Of a DNA stretch of 64,000 nt, positions 6,864 to 16,206 are shown piece by piece. The number at the start of each line of letters is the position of its first letter. Within the stretch, counting starts at the first letter, position 1. A model generated the notes under the pieces. It searched no databases, was not told the DNA's origin, and was given only the letters and a program-made list of their open reading frames with translations. The DNA is from an uncultured Clostridia bacterium (GTDB lineage: Bacteria; Bacillota; Clostridia; Lachnospirales; Anaerotignaceae), in NCBI GenBank assembly GCA_910587195.1, contig CAJUKL010000001.1, positions 1 to 64,000 on the forward strand, written 5' to 3'. A program made the position numbers and the translations under genes.

Positions 6864-8250
6864 ACATAATGTCAATATCATCGTCCATATCATCATCTAC
6901 ATCAATGTCATCTATGTCGCCTATATCATCATCTACATCAATGTCATCTATATCGCCCAAATCGTCCATTTCCTCATCAAGCAATTCTTCTGTTTTTTCC
7001 TGTACCACTTTTGCAAGTTCTTCGTCTTCTTCTGTATCTTGTATGGTTTGCCAGATACGGTTTACTTCTTCTACACAGTTAAAATAAGTTTGTGCAATCA
7101 TATTGGTTGGAATCCCTAACATGTCTGCATAATTTGTAATATTTTGCCAGTCTGCTCTTTCATAGCAAAGTATCAAATCTAATAATAAAGAACAAGGGCC
7201 TTTATGATATACCAATGCCTGCTTAATTTCTTCAGAAACAGGAATATCTTCAAAAATTTCTTCCAAAGTTGCATCAATCAGACTTCCCATAGTAGAAAAC
7301 ATACCCATTAAATATGCTTCATTTTTAGACATTGGTAAGGTATTATTATATTCCATTAACTCAGAAGCAAAACTTGCTCTCAAAAAAGAGCGTTTTAAAA
7401 CATCTTCAGAACCAAAATCTTTATCTCCTTTAAAACTCAAAAGATAAATCCATTGTTTTAACTGTCCTAAACCTAATGTTACCAGTGCCTGACGAATAGA
7501 AGAAGTTCTATTTCTCAATGCAAAATAAACAGAGTTCACCATTTTTAACAAGCCATAAGTTAAAGAAGCATCCCTTGAAATAATCTCCTCAATTATTTCT
7601 ACATCTGGCTCATCTTTTGTTACTTCCACTACTAACTGGAAGAAATTACTTTGTAAATAGTCTGTTTTATTTGCTTTTGTTTCCACCTTTTCTGCCACAT
7701 ATTGCCCTTGAAAATAATCTACACCTAAATTTACTGCCAAGTCATACTGTTTTTGATTTTCGATACCATAAGCAATGCAAACTTTTTTAAAGTTTTTTGC
7801 TAATTTCACGGTATTTTCCAAGGATACTTCTTCATTTTTTCCAAAATCCAATTTAATATAATCTAAATATTCCATTAATCCAAAATATCTTGGAGCAAAT
7901 TGAAAATCATTAATAGCAAACATGTATCCTTCTCTCCGAAACCTTTGTATTAATGTTGTTGCAAGTGGATGCACAATTACATTATCCTCAATTTGTATGA
8001 CTAAATCATTTTGTTTAAATATTTTTGGTGTATTTTTAAATAATAAATTGGGTGTAAATGTCATAAAGGTTGTTTTATCGTTAAACACCTTTTCATTATT
8101 CTGTGCTAAAAAGTTAGAAATAGAATCTGCTGCTGCATAATCTGTTTGATTATATAAACCGCTTCCTTTTTCTTCTTGAAACAATATTTCATACCCAAAT
8201 AAATTTCCTTCTTTATCTTTTATAGGTTGCCTTACAACATATTTGTTCAT
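6862..8250 (-). CDS. EAL-like/HDOD (YuxH-type) signalling protein with acidic tail
   Basis: 462 residues. Residues ~1-200 resemble an EAL domain, but the EAL signature is replaced (YEILFQ) and catalytic acidic residues are hard to place, so it is probably a binder rather than a phosphodiesterase. Residues ~200-400 form an HDOD domain (TYGLLKMVNSVYFALRNRTS, then IRQALVTLGLGQLKQW). The last ~35 residues are almost all Asp, Ile and Gly, with GDIDDIDVDDD twice. HDOD proteins are signalling scaffolds in motility and second-messenger pathways. It follows cheV by 49 bp on the same strand, so they are probably co-transcribed. The acidic tail could bind cations or a basic partner. Confidence 0.82.
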   Translation of the reverse strand: MNKYVVRQPIKDKEGNLFGYEILFQEEKGSGLYNQTDYAAADSISNFLAQNNEKVFNDKTTFMTFTPNLLFKNTPKIFKQNDLVIQIEDNVIVHPLATTLIQRFRREGYMFAINDFQFAPRYFGLMEYLDYIKLDFGKNEEVSLENTVKLAKNFKKVCIAYGIENQKQYDLAVNLGVDYFQGQYVAEKVETKANKTDYLQSNFFQLVVEVTKDEPDVEIIEEIISRDASLTYGLLKMVNSVYFALRNRTSSIRQALVTLGLGQLKQWIYLLSFKGDKDFGSEDVLKRSFLRASFASELMEYNNTLPMSKNEAYLMGMFSTMGSLIDATLEEIFEDIPVSEEIKQALVYHKGPCSLLLDLILCYERADWQNITNYADMLGIPTNMIAQTYFNCVEEVNRIWQTIQDTEEDEELAKVVQEKTEELLDEEMDDLGDIDDIDVDDDIGDIDDIDVDDDMDDDIDIM

Positions 8251-8299
8251 ATTTTTTCCACCTCATCCAAAGCATTCCACCTAGAATCTTGTCATATTT

Positions 8300-9220
8300 T
8301 TAAATATTACCTTTTTCTAATAATTCATCAATTACTTCTACTAAATGACCAATTTCTGGTTTAGAAAGTTGTTCATCTGCCCCTAACTGTTTTCCTTTTA
8401 TTCTCATTTCTTCGTTAATTAAGGAGGAAAATATAATAATAGGAATCTTTTGTAAATCTGGGTCATCTTTTACTAACTTGGTTAGTCTATGACCGTCCAT
8501 TCTTGGCATTTCAATGTCTGTAATAATCAAAGAAGCCTTTTGAAAAATATTTTCTTCTTGTCGAATACTTCTTAAATATTGCCAAGCTTCTTCACCATTA
8601 TCAAATTTCAATACATTTTCGTACCCTGCTTTATACAAAGAATCTCTGATCAGCTTTGAAAGAAGTACAGAATCTTCTGCCATAACGATAGGTTTTTTAC
8701 TTTTATTTCGTTTTCCCATTTTTTCAATTTCTTCAATTCGTATTCCCGTTTCTGGTGCAATTTCAGAAACAATTTTTTCAAAGTCAAGAATTGTTACAAG
8801 CACACCATCTGTTTGTGCAATTCCTGTCGCAACCCCTTCTTCACCTCCAGATATGGTTTTATCTGGTTTTTGTATATCGTTCCATGAAATCCTGCTAATG
8901 CCTACCACACTATGCACACGAAATGTCGCAAACATTTTATTGAAATTTGTTACAATAAACAAATCTTTTTCATCTTTTTCAGACTCTCTACCAGTAAGAT
9001 ACTTTGGCAAGTCAATGACTGTCAATACTGTTTCTCTAGGTTTAAAAATCCCCTCCACAACAGGATGTGAATGAGGTATTGGCTTTACCTTATCTGACAT
9101 CATAATTTCTGTTACTTTTGCTACATTGATGCCATATAATTCTCCATAAATCATAAATTCCATGATTTCAATTTCATTTGTGCCAGATTCTAATAAAATC
9201 TCACCTTTGGTTTTCTTCAT
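8300..9220 (-). CDS. cheV: Chemotaxis coupling protein CheV (CheW domain plus receiver)
   Basis: 306 residues. A CheW-like domain (~15-165: YGINVAKVTEIM, GIFKPRETVLTVIDL) is followed by a response-regulator receiver (~178-303) with acidic pocket AED, phosphoacceptor Asp in LIITDIEMPRMDG, Ser in IIFSS and Lys in LSKPE. CheV couples receptors to CheA and its phosphorylation aids adaptation. It stands apart from the long operon, just after cheD, with a candidate sigma-28 promoter in the ~220-bp gap. No cheW gene is in the window. The ribosome site is GGGAGG upstream of the ATG. Confidence 0.93.
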   Translation of the reverse strand: MKKTKGEILLESGTNEIEIMEFMIYGELYGINVAKVTEIMMSDKVKPIPHSHPVVEGIFKPRETVLTVIDLPKYLTGRESEKDEKDLFIVTNFNKMFATFRVHSVVGISRISWNDIQKPDKTISGGEEGVATGIAQTDGVLVTILDFEKIVSEIAPETGIRIEEIEKMGKRNKSKKPIVMAEDSVLLSKLIRDSLYKAGYENVLKFDNGEEAWQYLRSIRQEENIFQKASLIITDIEMPRMDGHRLTKLVKDDPDLQKIPIIIFSSLINEEMRIKGKQLGADEQLSKPEIGHLVEVIDELLEKGNI

Positions 9221-9344
9221 CGTTCAAATGCCCTCCCATATTATTTTTTGAACAAATGCGCTTCCCTTTTTATTGTAACGGATAATCTCCCCTCTTTTCC
9301 AATGTAACAGCAATCCGCTATCTATTTTACAACCTTTTTTATTT

Positions 9345-9371
9345 ATATCGACCAAAAAATACAAAATATAA
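9345..9371 (-). promoter_or_regulatory. Candidate sigma-28 promoter for cheV
   Basis: GTCGATAT (-10, 9345-9352 on the minus strand) is a good match, but the -35 position 15 bases upstream is TTAT rather than TAAA. The leader to the ATG would be about 115 nt. Confidence 0.4.
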
Positions 9372-9437
9372 CCAAATATCTTAATCTTGAGGATAGACAA
9401 CTTATTTTGATAACCTATCTATGCTCAAGACTTAGAT

Positions 9438-9923
9438 TTAAAGAATTAAATCTTTTCTTCCAAAAGAACGTACTGTAACAACACCTGTTTCCGCATCCAA
9501 AAGTAATGTGCGGGCATAATTTAAGCCCACATCTTCTTTTGAAATACGAATACCCTCTTTTGCCAATACCTTTTTTACTGTTTCAATATTCCTTTGTCCA
9601 ATATTTCCTATGGAACTGCTTCCCTGCACTTCAAACATTCTTGCTCCGCCTGCAATTTTGCATATCAAACGCGACTTTGTTCCTCCAAAAACCTCCATCT
9701 TTCGAAGTGTTGCTGGTATTCCGGTGTCAGCATATTTAAACATATTACTATTTCCGCTTTCCATGTTGTTTGGTAGCATAATGTGAACCATTCCCCCTAA
9801 GCGAATCATAGGGTCATAAAAGCAAATACCGATACAGGAACCTAAAGCATATGTAATTAATTTGCCGGGACCACGGCAAATTTTCATGTCTGCAATTCCT
9901 ACAACCGATTGCTTTTCACTCAT
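9438..9923 (-). CDS. cheD: Chemoreceptor glutamine deamidase CheD
   Basis: 161 residues with LITYALGSCIGICFYD (catalytic Cys), GGMVHIMLPN (catalytic His) and CKIAGGARMF. CheD deamidates glutamines in methyl-accepting receptors and binds CheC, stimulating its phosphatase. It overlaps the end of cheC by 8 bp, so the two are translationally coupled. It is the last gene of the long operon. Imperfect dyads follow it (about 9381-9425) but no clear T-run. Confidence 0.95.
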   Translation of the reverse strand: MSEKQSVVGIADMKICRGPGKLITYALGSCIGICFYDPMIRLGGMVHIMLPNNMESGNSNMFKYADTGIPATLRKMEVFGGTKSRLICKIAGGARMFEVQGSSSIGNIGQRNIETVKKVLAKEGIRISKEDVGLNYARTLLLDAETGVVTVRSFGRKDLIL

Positions 9924-10536
9924 TCAAAACACCTAGTTTCTTTAAAAGATAATTCAAGGATTCAATATCAGGCATTAATAATAGATTACTGTATACCTCT
10001 TTTCCTTCTACTACAAATTTTCCGTTTATAATCATAATTTTATCTGTTTGATGTCCAAATTCTACCATTGGCACAGACATAATTCCGCCCAACATATTGA
10101 CAGACATAGCAGGCACAGATAAATTCATAGAAATTCCTGTTAATTTTGAAATTGCACTCACATAAGAAGAAATCATAATATTTCCAATTTCTACCAACGC
10201 GGATACTTCTAATTCTTCTAGCTGACTAAAGTCATCAATTTTAGAAGTCAATACATGTTCTAACATAATATTGATTAAATCCAAATTTTGTAAATAAAGC
10301 ATCACTCCGTTTAGTTCTCCTGATATATGTACCAATACACCAGAAACAATCATTTCAGGGTCACCTAATTTTGTAATTGCTTCATTAAAGCCTAATATTT
10401 GCACTTCTGGCATTGTCATTTTAATTTTTCGATTCATCAGTTTAGAAAGTGCTGTTGCAGCATTTCCTGTGCCAATACTGCCAATTTCTCTCATAACATC
10501 TATTTCAAGGCTATTTATTTCTTCATATTTCTTCAT
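9916..10536 (-). CDS. cheC: CheY-P phosphatase CheC
   Basis: 206 residues with the two CheC active-site helices: MREIGSIGTGNAATALSKLM (E and N spaced as required) and VEIGNIMISSYVSAISKL. Each is followed by a beta strand ending in the conserved Pro (TMPEV, SVPAM). CheC removes phosphate from CheY-P and is activated by CheD. AGGAGG lies upstream of the ATG. A related CheC-like domain forms the N-terminal part of FliY at 18775. Confidence 0.95.
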   Translation of the reverse strand: MKKYEEINSLEIDVMREIGSIGTGNAATALSKLMNRKIKMTMPEVQILGFNEAITKLGDPEMIVSGVLVHISGELNGVMLYLQNLDLINIMLEHVLTSKIDDFSQLEELEVSALVEIGNIMISSYVSAISKLTGISMNLSVPAMSVNMLGGIMSVPMVEFGHQTDKIMIINGKFVVEGKEVYSNLLLMPDIESLNYLLKKLGVLNE

Positions 10537-10558
10537 GGTATGTTCCTCCTAGCAGCGA

Positions 10559-11329
10559 TTAAGACCTTAGTCCATTAATGGTAGTTTCTACCTCATCGGA
10601 AGTCTGCACCATTCTCAAAGAATATTGATAACATCTTTGTGCTTCAATCATTCTTGATAATTCTTCTCCTAAATTAACATTGCTCATTTCCAATGATTTA
10701 TGTGCTAATGTTGCATAGTCAGCAGGCTGTGCAACTGGTTCTCCATCCTTTTCCGCAGGTATAAATTCTGTTCCTCTTGCACTTTGCATACCATTTTTAG
10801 AAGGAAAAGTATAAATTCCTATTTGTGGTAATAAATCCTGTCCAGAAGTCATTTGTTGCATAGCATTTTCTGGATTTTCTCCTTCTGGTAATCTGCCCAC
10901 AATAATAGGATTTTGTTCCGCATCAAGCACTCTTTTTCCGTTTTGTGTTTCAAGGTAAAATGTACCATCTGGCTGTAAAGATGTCATAAAACTGCCTGTT
11001 CTTGTGTAAGTAATTTCTTGGGTCACTGGATTTTGTATTGCAAAAAATCCATCTCCCACAATCATATAATCATACTCCTGTCCTGTTGTTGCAAGATGCC
11101 CTTGTGTAAAATCAATATCTGTTTTTTCCACATGTACTCCAGCACCTGCAATATAGTCAGAAGGTTGTTGTGCCACTTCATTTAAGTTACTATAAATACA
11201 TTCTGAAAATGTAGAAGGTTTTCTTTTATATCCATGTGTATTTACATTTGCAATATTATTCGCAATAATATTTAATTTTTCTTGATGTGCAATTGCTCCT
11301 ACTGCACCTGTATAAAAAGCACGATCCAT
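10559..11329 (-). CDS. flgG: Flagellar rod protein FlgG (FlhP-like)
   Basis: 256 residues of the FlgF/FlgG/FlgE family. The N-terminus AHQEKLNIIANNIANVNTHG is the rod/hook signature, and the C-terminus EMSNVNLGEELSRMIEAQRC is the paired helix that packs with it. It forms part of the distal rod. It follows flgF with a 20-bp gap and an AGGAGGT ribosome site. The choice of FlgG rather than FlgF rests on order and on resemblance to B. subtilis FlhP; the two could be swapped. Confidence 0.85.
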   Translation of the reverse strand: MDRAFYTGAVGAIAHQEKLNIIANNIANVNTHGYKRKPSTFSECIYSNLNEVAQQPSDYIAGAGVHVEKTDIDFTQGHLATTGQEYDYMIVGDGFFAIQNPVTQEITYTRTGSFMTSLQPDGTFYLETQNGKRVLDAEQNPIIVGRLPEGENPENAMQQMTSGQDLLPQIGIYTFPSKNGMQSARGTEFIPAEKDGEPVAQPADYATLAHKSLEMSNVNLGEELSRMIEAQRCYQYSLRMVQTSDEVETTINGLRS

Positions 11330-11349
11330 TTGTTGTTACCTCCTATCGT

Positions 11350-12117
11350 TTATACTCTGCCAATTTCTGTTGTTGCTTTTCCCAATAATTGGTCATACAT
11401 TCTTAATACTTGTGCCGCACTTTGCAATGCTCTCTGACTAGACATCATATTTGTCATTTCTTTTACCATATCTACATTAGAACGTTCCAGCGTTTTCCAT
11501 TGAATAGGGGTATCTGTGGGGGCAGGCTGTGCTCCACCAACAATGGTAAACAGACCTTCCTGTTTTGATTTTTGTATTCCATTATAATCTTCAAAATCTA
11601 CAACACCAATTCTTCCTAAAACTGTGTTTCCATCTTCTGATAAAATGGTGCCATCATCTAAGGCTTGTATATCCGTTGTACCAATATAAATAGGTTGATT
11701 ATTGTCACCTAATACACGCCCTGCATGTTGTAATGCAACATAACCTTCATCATCCATAACAAAAGAACCATCTCTTGTATACATCACACCATCTACCGTT
11801 TGCACCTGAAAAAATCCGGGACCTGCTAATGCAAAATCCATATTCATATCTGTTGGGTCAAAAATACCCTGTGTATGGTCTGTTATTGTCACATCACCAG
11901 CAGTAATCATAGATGTTGTTGTACCTAATTCTTCTCCATCATTATGGTCAATATTACCATATCTTGAAAACATTTCATTTCGGAACGTTGTTGTAATAAA
12001 TTCATCAGATTTAAAGCCAGGTGTTAATGCATTTGTCATATTATTTCCTATTACAGCTAAACGTCTGTTTTGTGTAAGCATACCAGAGGTCAAATCATAA
12101 AATCCCTTTGTTGACAC
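11350..12117 (-). CDS. flgF: Flagellar rod protein FlgF (FlhO-like)
   Basis: 255 residues. It has the divergent rod signature LTQNRRLAVIGNNMTNALTP near the N-terminus and RSNVDMVKEMTNMMSSQRAL at the C-terminus. It resembles B. subtilis FlhO, which has the same MxxQxRR pattern. The start is GTG at 12117 behind AGGAGGTGAG. It sits directly downstream of the sigma-28 gene. Confident as a rod protein; less so for the FlgF name. Confidence 0.82.
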   Translation of the reverse strand: MSTKGFYDLTSGMLTQNRRLAVIGNNMTNALTPGFKSDEFITTTFRNEMFSRYGNIDHNDGEELGTTTSMITAGDVTITDHTQGIFDPTDMNMDFALAGPGFFQVQTVDGVMYTRDGSFVMDDEGYVALQHAGRVLGDNNQPIYIGTTDIQALDDGTILSEDGNTVLGRIGVVDFEDYNGIQKSKQEGLFTIVGGAQPAPTDTPIQWKTLERSNVDMVKEMTNMMSSQRALQSAAQVLRMYDQLLGKATTEIGRV

Positions 12118-12130
12118 GCTTACTCACCTC

Positions 12131-12916
12131 CTATTCTTTTTCGTCAAAAAAACGCTGCATATAATTTCTTAGTTTGCGAATTGCATTTGCATGAATTTGC
12201 GAAATTCTTGGTTCACTTACCTGCATCACCACAGATATTTCTTTCATGTTTAGTTCATTGATATAGTAAAGAGATAAAACCATTTGTTCTTTTTCTCTTA
12301 AAGAAGCCAAGCCTTCTTTTAAGGCTGCTGCGGTTTCTTTCTTTTGTAAATATTGTTCTGGTAAGAGTTCATTTGTATTTTTTAACATTCCATTTGTTTT
12401 TTGTCCAACGCCTTCTTCTTCCATCAGCATATCCAAAGAAAGCAAGTTAAATGTTCCTGTTTTTCCTAAATCTTCTTTGTACTTTTTAATACTAATTTGC
12501 AGATAATTTGCTACTTCTTCATCTGTTGGTACCCTGCCCAGCTTATGACTTAATATGTTTTGTGCTTCCTCTATTTCTTTTGCACTTTTACGTATACTTC
12601 TTGGAACCCAATCTTGTTTTCGGGCAATATCAATAATCATTCCCCGAATCCTTTTGGAAATATAAGTTTCAAATTTTACGTGTTTATTAATATCAAATTT
12701 GTCAATCGCTGTCATGATAGCCAGAACGCCTTCATTAATTATATCATCAATTTGAGAAAAACCCAAGTAAATTCCACGCATTTGCATGGCAATATTTTTG
12801 ACAATATAAATATATCGTAGCACCAATGTTTGCTTAATTTTTTGGTCATTGGTTTGTTTATACAGTATAAGTAGCTCTTCATTTGTCTTTGTATCCAATT
12901 CTTTTTGAGAAAGCAT
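12131..12916 (-). CDS. sigD: Flagellar sigma factor sigma-28/SigD (FliA/WhiG family)
   Basis: About 261 residues. Region 2 is clear (GFSQIDDIINEGVLAIMTAI, FDINKHVKFETYISKRIRG, then IDIARKQDWVPRS, a FliA signature). Region 4 ends with LREKEQMVLSLYYINELNM and an HTH ISVVMQVSEPRISQIHANAI. It directs transcription of flagellin, cap, chemotaxis and receptor genes. An ATG at 12937 lacks a ribosome site, whereas the ATG at 12916 follows GGGGAG, so I use 12916. It follows flhA immediately, where flhF and flhG are expected. Activity is probably checked by anti-sigma FlgM, which is not in this window. Confidence 0.94.
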   Translation of the reverse strand: MLSQKELDTKTNEELLILYKQTNDQKIKQTLVLRYIYIVKNIAMQMRGIYLGFSQIDDIINEGVLAIMTAIDKFDINKHVKFETYISKRIRGMIIDIARKQDWVPRSIRKSAKEIEEAQNILSHKLGRVPTDEEVANYLQISIKKYKEDLGKTGTFNLLSLDMLMEEEGVGQKTNGMLKNTNELLPEQYLQKKETAAALKEGLASLREKEQMVLSLYYINELNMKEISVVMQVSEPRISQIHANAIRKLRNYMQRFFDEKE

Positions 12917-12943
12917 ACCTATCTCCCCTGTCCTCATGGCTTT

Positions 12944-15031
12944 TTATGATATTACAATGTTACCAATCGCTTGTATCTGCACATTATTTGCAATTTCATT
13001 AAACGAAAGCACGTAAATGTTAGGAAAAAATTGCTCTATGAGCCTGTAAAAATAAGCTCTAACCACATTGCTTGTTAATATAATTGGTGTTAGAGAAAGT
13101 TCGCTGAATTTTTTCATCTGCTCGCTGATTTGTCCAATGAGCTTTTGCATTAATTCTGGACTCATTGAAATATAAATTCCCTGTTCTCCCTTTGTCAAGC
13201 CAGCAATAATTGCTTTTTCCACTTCTGCATCCAAAGTGATAACCTTCATTTGTCCACCCTCACAGAATTTTCTTGTAATAGTACGTTTTAATGCAATACG
13301 TATATTTTCTGTAATAGTATCTAAATCTCTTGTTGTTGCAGAGGAGTCGACAATGGTTTCTAATATGGTTTCCATATCTTTAATTGGTACACCTTCTTTT
13401 AGAAGGTTTGACAATATCTTTTGGAATGCACCATAGGTCAATACATTTGGGAAAGTTTCTTCTATCAAGTCAGGAGAAACTTTTTTTGTATTTTCAATCA
13501 ACTGCATCACTTCATTTCTAGTCAACAATTCATAAGCATGTTTTTTCACTGTTTCAGATAAATGCGTCAACATAACAGAGAGTGGGTCAATGACAGTATA
13601 GCCATAAATTTCCGCCATTTCTTTATTTTCTGGCGTAATCCATTTACTTGGAATACCATAAGATGGTTCTATTGTTTCAATACCATCAATTTCCCCTGCT
13701 GGGTTTGGTGGTTCTAAAGCTAAATAATAATCAATCAATATTTCGCCTTTTGCCACTTCTTCTCCCTTTATATTAATAACATATTGATTTGTATTCAAAT
13801 TGGAACTATCTCTCAAACGGATAGAAGGAATGACAAAGCCCATATCCTGTGCATATTGCCTTCTAAAAATAACAATACGCTCTATCAGCTTACCACCGCT
13901 AGATTCATCTACAAGTGGTATCAAACTATATCCAATTTCCATTTCAATAGGTTCCACATTTAACAAGGAATATACATTGTTAATATCTTTATAGAAATCA
14001 TTTTCACTCATTGGCTCTGGCATTTCTTCTTCTGGAGGAGTACCTATTGCACCACCAGGAGCAGTCAAGGCATCATCTGCCGCAATCAAAGCTTTCATAC
14101 GGCTAGAAGCTCTCCAACCAATCGCAAGTAATATTACACCAACCACAAGTAAAGGAACATGTGGCATACCTGGCACAACAGAAACTACTGTCATAATGCC
14201 GCCGCCCATCATGAGTGCCTGTGGCTGTGCTAAAAATTGCGTTGCCACGTCATTATTTAAACTACCATCTGAAACGGCTCTTGTTACAATCATACCAGTT
14301 GCAGTAGAAATTAAAAGAGCTGGTATCTGTGACACAAGACCATCACCAATAGTTGCAATAGAATAAACAGAAAGCACTTCATTAAATGTCATTGTAGATT
14401 GCACCATACCAATAATAGTACCTGCTATAAAGTTTGTTGCTGTAATGATGATGGACATAATCGCATCACCTTTTACAATTTTTGTAGCACCATCCATAGA
14501 GCCATAGAAGTCAGCTTCTTTTTGTATTTTGTATCTTCTTACACGAGATTCTTCTTCTGTAATCAAACCAGAACTCAAGTCTGCGTCAATCGCCATTTGT
14601 TTACCAGGCATTGCATCTAAGGTAAATCTGGCAGCAACTTCAGCAACACGTTCTGCACCTTTGGTAATAACCAAAAACTGAACCAATACAATAATCAAAA
14701 AGATAATAACGCCGACAACAATATTTCCCTGTAATACAAAAGTACCAAATGCTTTTATAACTTCTCCGGCTGCACCTGCTTTTGTCAATATCAAACGAGT
14801 GGATGAAATATTCAAACCAATTCGAAATAAAGTTGTAATCAAAAGCAAAGAGGGAAAAATAGAAAATTCCAACGATTCTTTAATCTGCATAGAAATCAAC
14901 AGTATAATTAAAGAGAGGGAAATATTTAATATAAACATCATATCCAACAGCCAAGCAGGAAGTGGAATAAGCAATAAAAGCACTATGACAATTACAAATA
15001 TGGATACAACATAATTCAAAGCATTTTTCAT
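12944..15031 (-). CDS. flhA: Flagellar export gate protein FlhA
   Basis: About 695 residues. The N-terminal half has about eight membrane segments with conserved FHIPEP-family motifs (IPLPAWLLDMMFILNISLSL, FTLDAMPGKQMAIDADL). The C-terminal half is the cytosolic domain that docks substrates and chaperones. With FlhB, FliP, FliQ and FliR it forms the export gate. ATG 15031 gives the usual short cytosolic N-terminus; an ATG at 15043 is also possible. A 25-nt AT-rich palindrome lies between flhB and flhA. Confidence 0.96.
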   Translation of the reverse strand: MKNALNYVVSIFVIVIVLLLLIPLPAWLLDMMFILNISLSLIILLISMQIKESLEFSIFPSLLLITTLFRIGLNISSTRLILTKAGAAGEVIKAFGTFVLQGNIVVGVIIFLIIVLVQFLVITKGAERVAEVAARFTLDAMPGKQMAIDADLSSGLITEEESRVRRYKIQKEADFYGSMDGATKIVKGDAIMSIIITATNFIAGTIIGMVQSTMTFNEVLSVYSIATIGDGLVSQIPALLISTATGMIVTRAVSDGSLNNDVATQFLAQPQALMMGGGIMTVVSVVPGMPHVPLLVVGVILLAIGWRASSRMKALIAADDALTAPGGAIGTPPEEEMPEPMSENDFYKDINNVYSLLNVEPIEMEIGYSLIPLVDESSGGKLIERIVIFRRQYAQDMGFVIPSIRLRDSSNLNTNQYVINIKGEEVAKGEILIDYYLALEPPNPAGEIDGIETIEPSYGIPSKWITPENKEMAEIYGYTVIDPLSVMLTHLSETVKKHAYELLTRNEVMQLIENTKKVSPDLIEETFPNVLTYGAFQKILSNLLKEGVPIKDMETILETIVDSSATTRDLDTITENIRIALKRTITRKFCEGGQMKVITLDAEVEKAIIAGLTKGEQGIYISMSPELMQKLIGQISEQMKKFSELSLTPIILTSNVVRAYFYRLIEQFFPNIYVLSFNEIANNVQIQAIGNIVIS

Positions 15032-15070
15032 AGATTTCACCATTTCCTATATGTAAAAAATAAGTATTTT

Positions 15071-15095
15071 TGTCAAAAAAATAATTTTTTTGACA
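15071..15095 (-). other. AT-rich palindrome between flhB and flhA
   Basis: TGTCAAAAAAAT/ATTTTTTTGACA with one central base. There is no T-run beyond the stem on the minus strand, so it is unlikely to be a strong terminator. It may be an mRNA stability or processing hairpin. Confidence 0.4.
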
Positions 15096-15100
15096 TTTTG

Positions 15101-16177
15101 TTATTTCTTTTTTCCTGTTAAATCTTTTCCATTGAGTTGATAAACATAAACCAGTATTTCTGCAACCGTACCATAAAATTCCTCTGGTATCATACCAGAA
15201 ACCTGTGTCATGGCATACAATGCTCTTGCAACAGGTTTATTTTCAATTACCTGCACGCCATTTTCTTCTGCAATCTTTATAATTCTCAATGCCATTTCAT
15301 CTTGCCCTTTTGCCACTACAATCGGTGCTGCATCTTTTCCGTCATCATATTTTAGTGCAACTGCAAAATGTGTTGGGTTTCTTAATACTACGTCTGCTTC
15401 TGGAACGGACTGCATCATTCTTGACATAGCCATTCTTCTTTGTAATTCTTTAATTTTTCCTTTAATTTGAGGATTTCCTTCTGTTTGTTTATATTCTTCT
15501 TTTACTTCCTGTTTTGACATTTTTAATTGTCTTTCATAGTCCCACCATTGATATAAATAGTCAAATAATGAAATGATGACAAATACGATGGAAACTCTTA
15601 TAACCAATTTCATCACACAATCTAACACAAACACAGAAGAAGAAATCAAATCTAATTTTAGTGTTTTTTGAAAATTTATAAGCTGCCCTGTAAAAAAGCT
15701 ATACATGATACAGATTAAAATTGTAATTTTAATCATACCTTTTATTACTTCTACAATACTTCTTAATGAAAACATTTTTTTAAATCCTTGTATCGGACTT
15801 AATCTACTAAATTTAGGTTTTAATGAATCTGTTGAAAACAACAATTTTGTTTGAGCGGCAGTTGCAACAAAAGCTAAAAGTACAGCTATCATGAGCAAAG
15901 GTATGCACACTCTCACAAAGGTGATAATCATTTCTATTGTCATATCTGACACAAATGCTCCTGTCACTTCCGTTTTTGTAGCTGCATAGTCCATATATCT
16001 TAACAAAAAAGACTGTAGCGTATGATAGATACCCGGAAACAACAGTTTCAGAGAAAAAAATGTACCAAGAAGCGACGCAACCACAACGACATCTTTACTC
16101 ATAAAGATATTACCCTTTTTTCGCTCGTCCCGTCGCTTCTTGGGGGTGGCTTGTTCGGTTTTCTCATCTGCCGCCAA
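15101..16177 (-). CDS. flhB: Flagellar export switch protein FlhB
   Basis: 358 residues. The N-terminus carries KTEQATPKKRRDERKKGN, then four membrane segments and a cytosolic domain with the autocleavage motif NPTH (about residue 267) in VVLRNPTHFAVAL. Cleavage there switches substrate class from rod/hook to filament, triggered by FliK. The start is TTG at 16177 behind GGGGGGAG. It lies between fliR and flhA in the standard order. Confidence 0.96.
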   Translation of the reverse strand: MAADEKTEQATPKKRRDERKKGNIFMSKDVVVVASLLGTFFSLKLLFPGIYHTLQSFLLRYMDYAATKTEVTGAFVSDMTIEMIITFVRVCIPLLMIAVLLAFVATAAQTKLLFSTDSLKPKFSRLSPIQGFKKMFSLRSIVEVIKGMIKITILICIMYSFFTGQLINFQKTLKLDLISSSVFVLDCVMKLVIRVSIVFVIISLFDYLYQWWDYERQLKMSKQEVKEEYKQTEGNPQIKGKIKELQRRMAMSRMMQSVPEADVVLRNPTHFAVALKYDDGKDAAPIVVAKGQDEMALRIIKIAEENGVQVIENKPVARALYAMTQVSGMIPEEFYGTVAEILVYVYQLNGKDLTGKKK

Positions 16178-16206
16178 TGTTGCTCCCCCCTTTATCGGCG
16201 TTTATT

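Noticed and set aside
9376..9430. Terminator after cheD
   Set aside because: There are imperfect dyads (CTTGAG...CTCAAG) with large internal loops and no T-run; not convincing.
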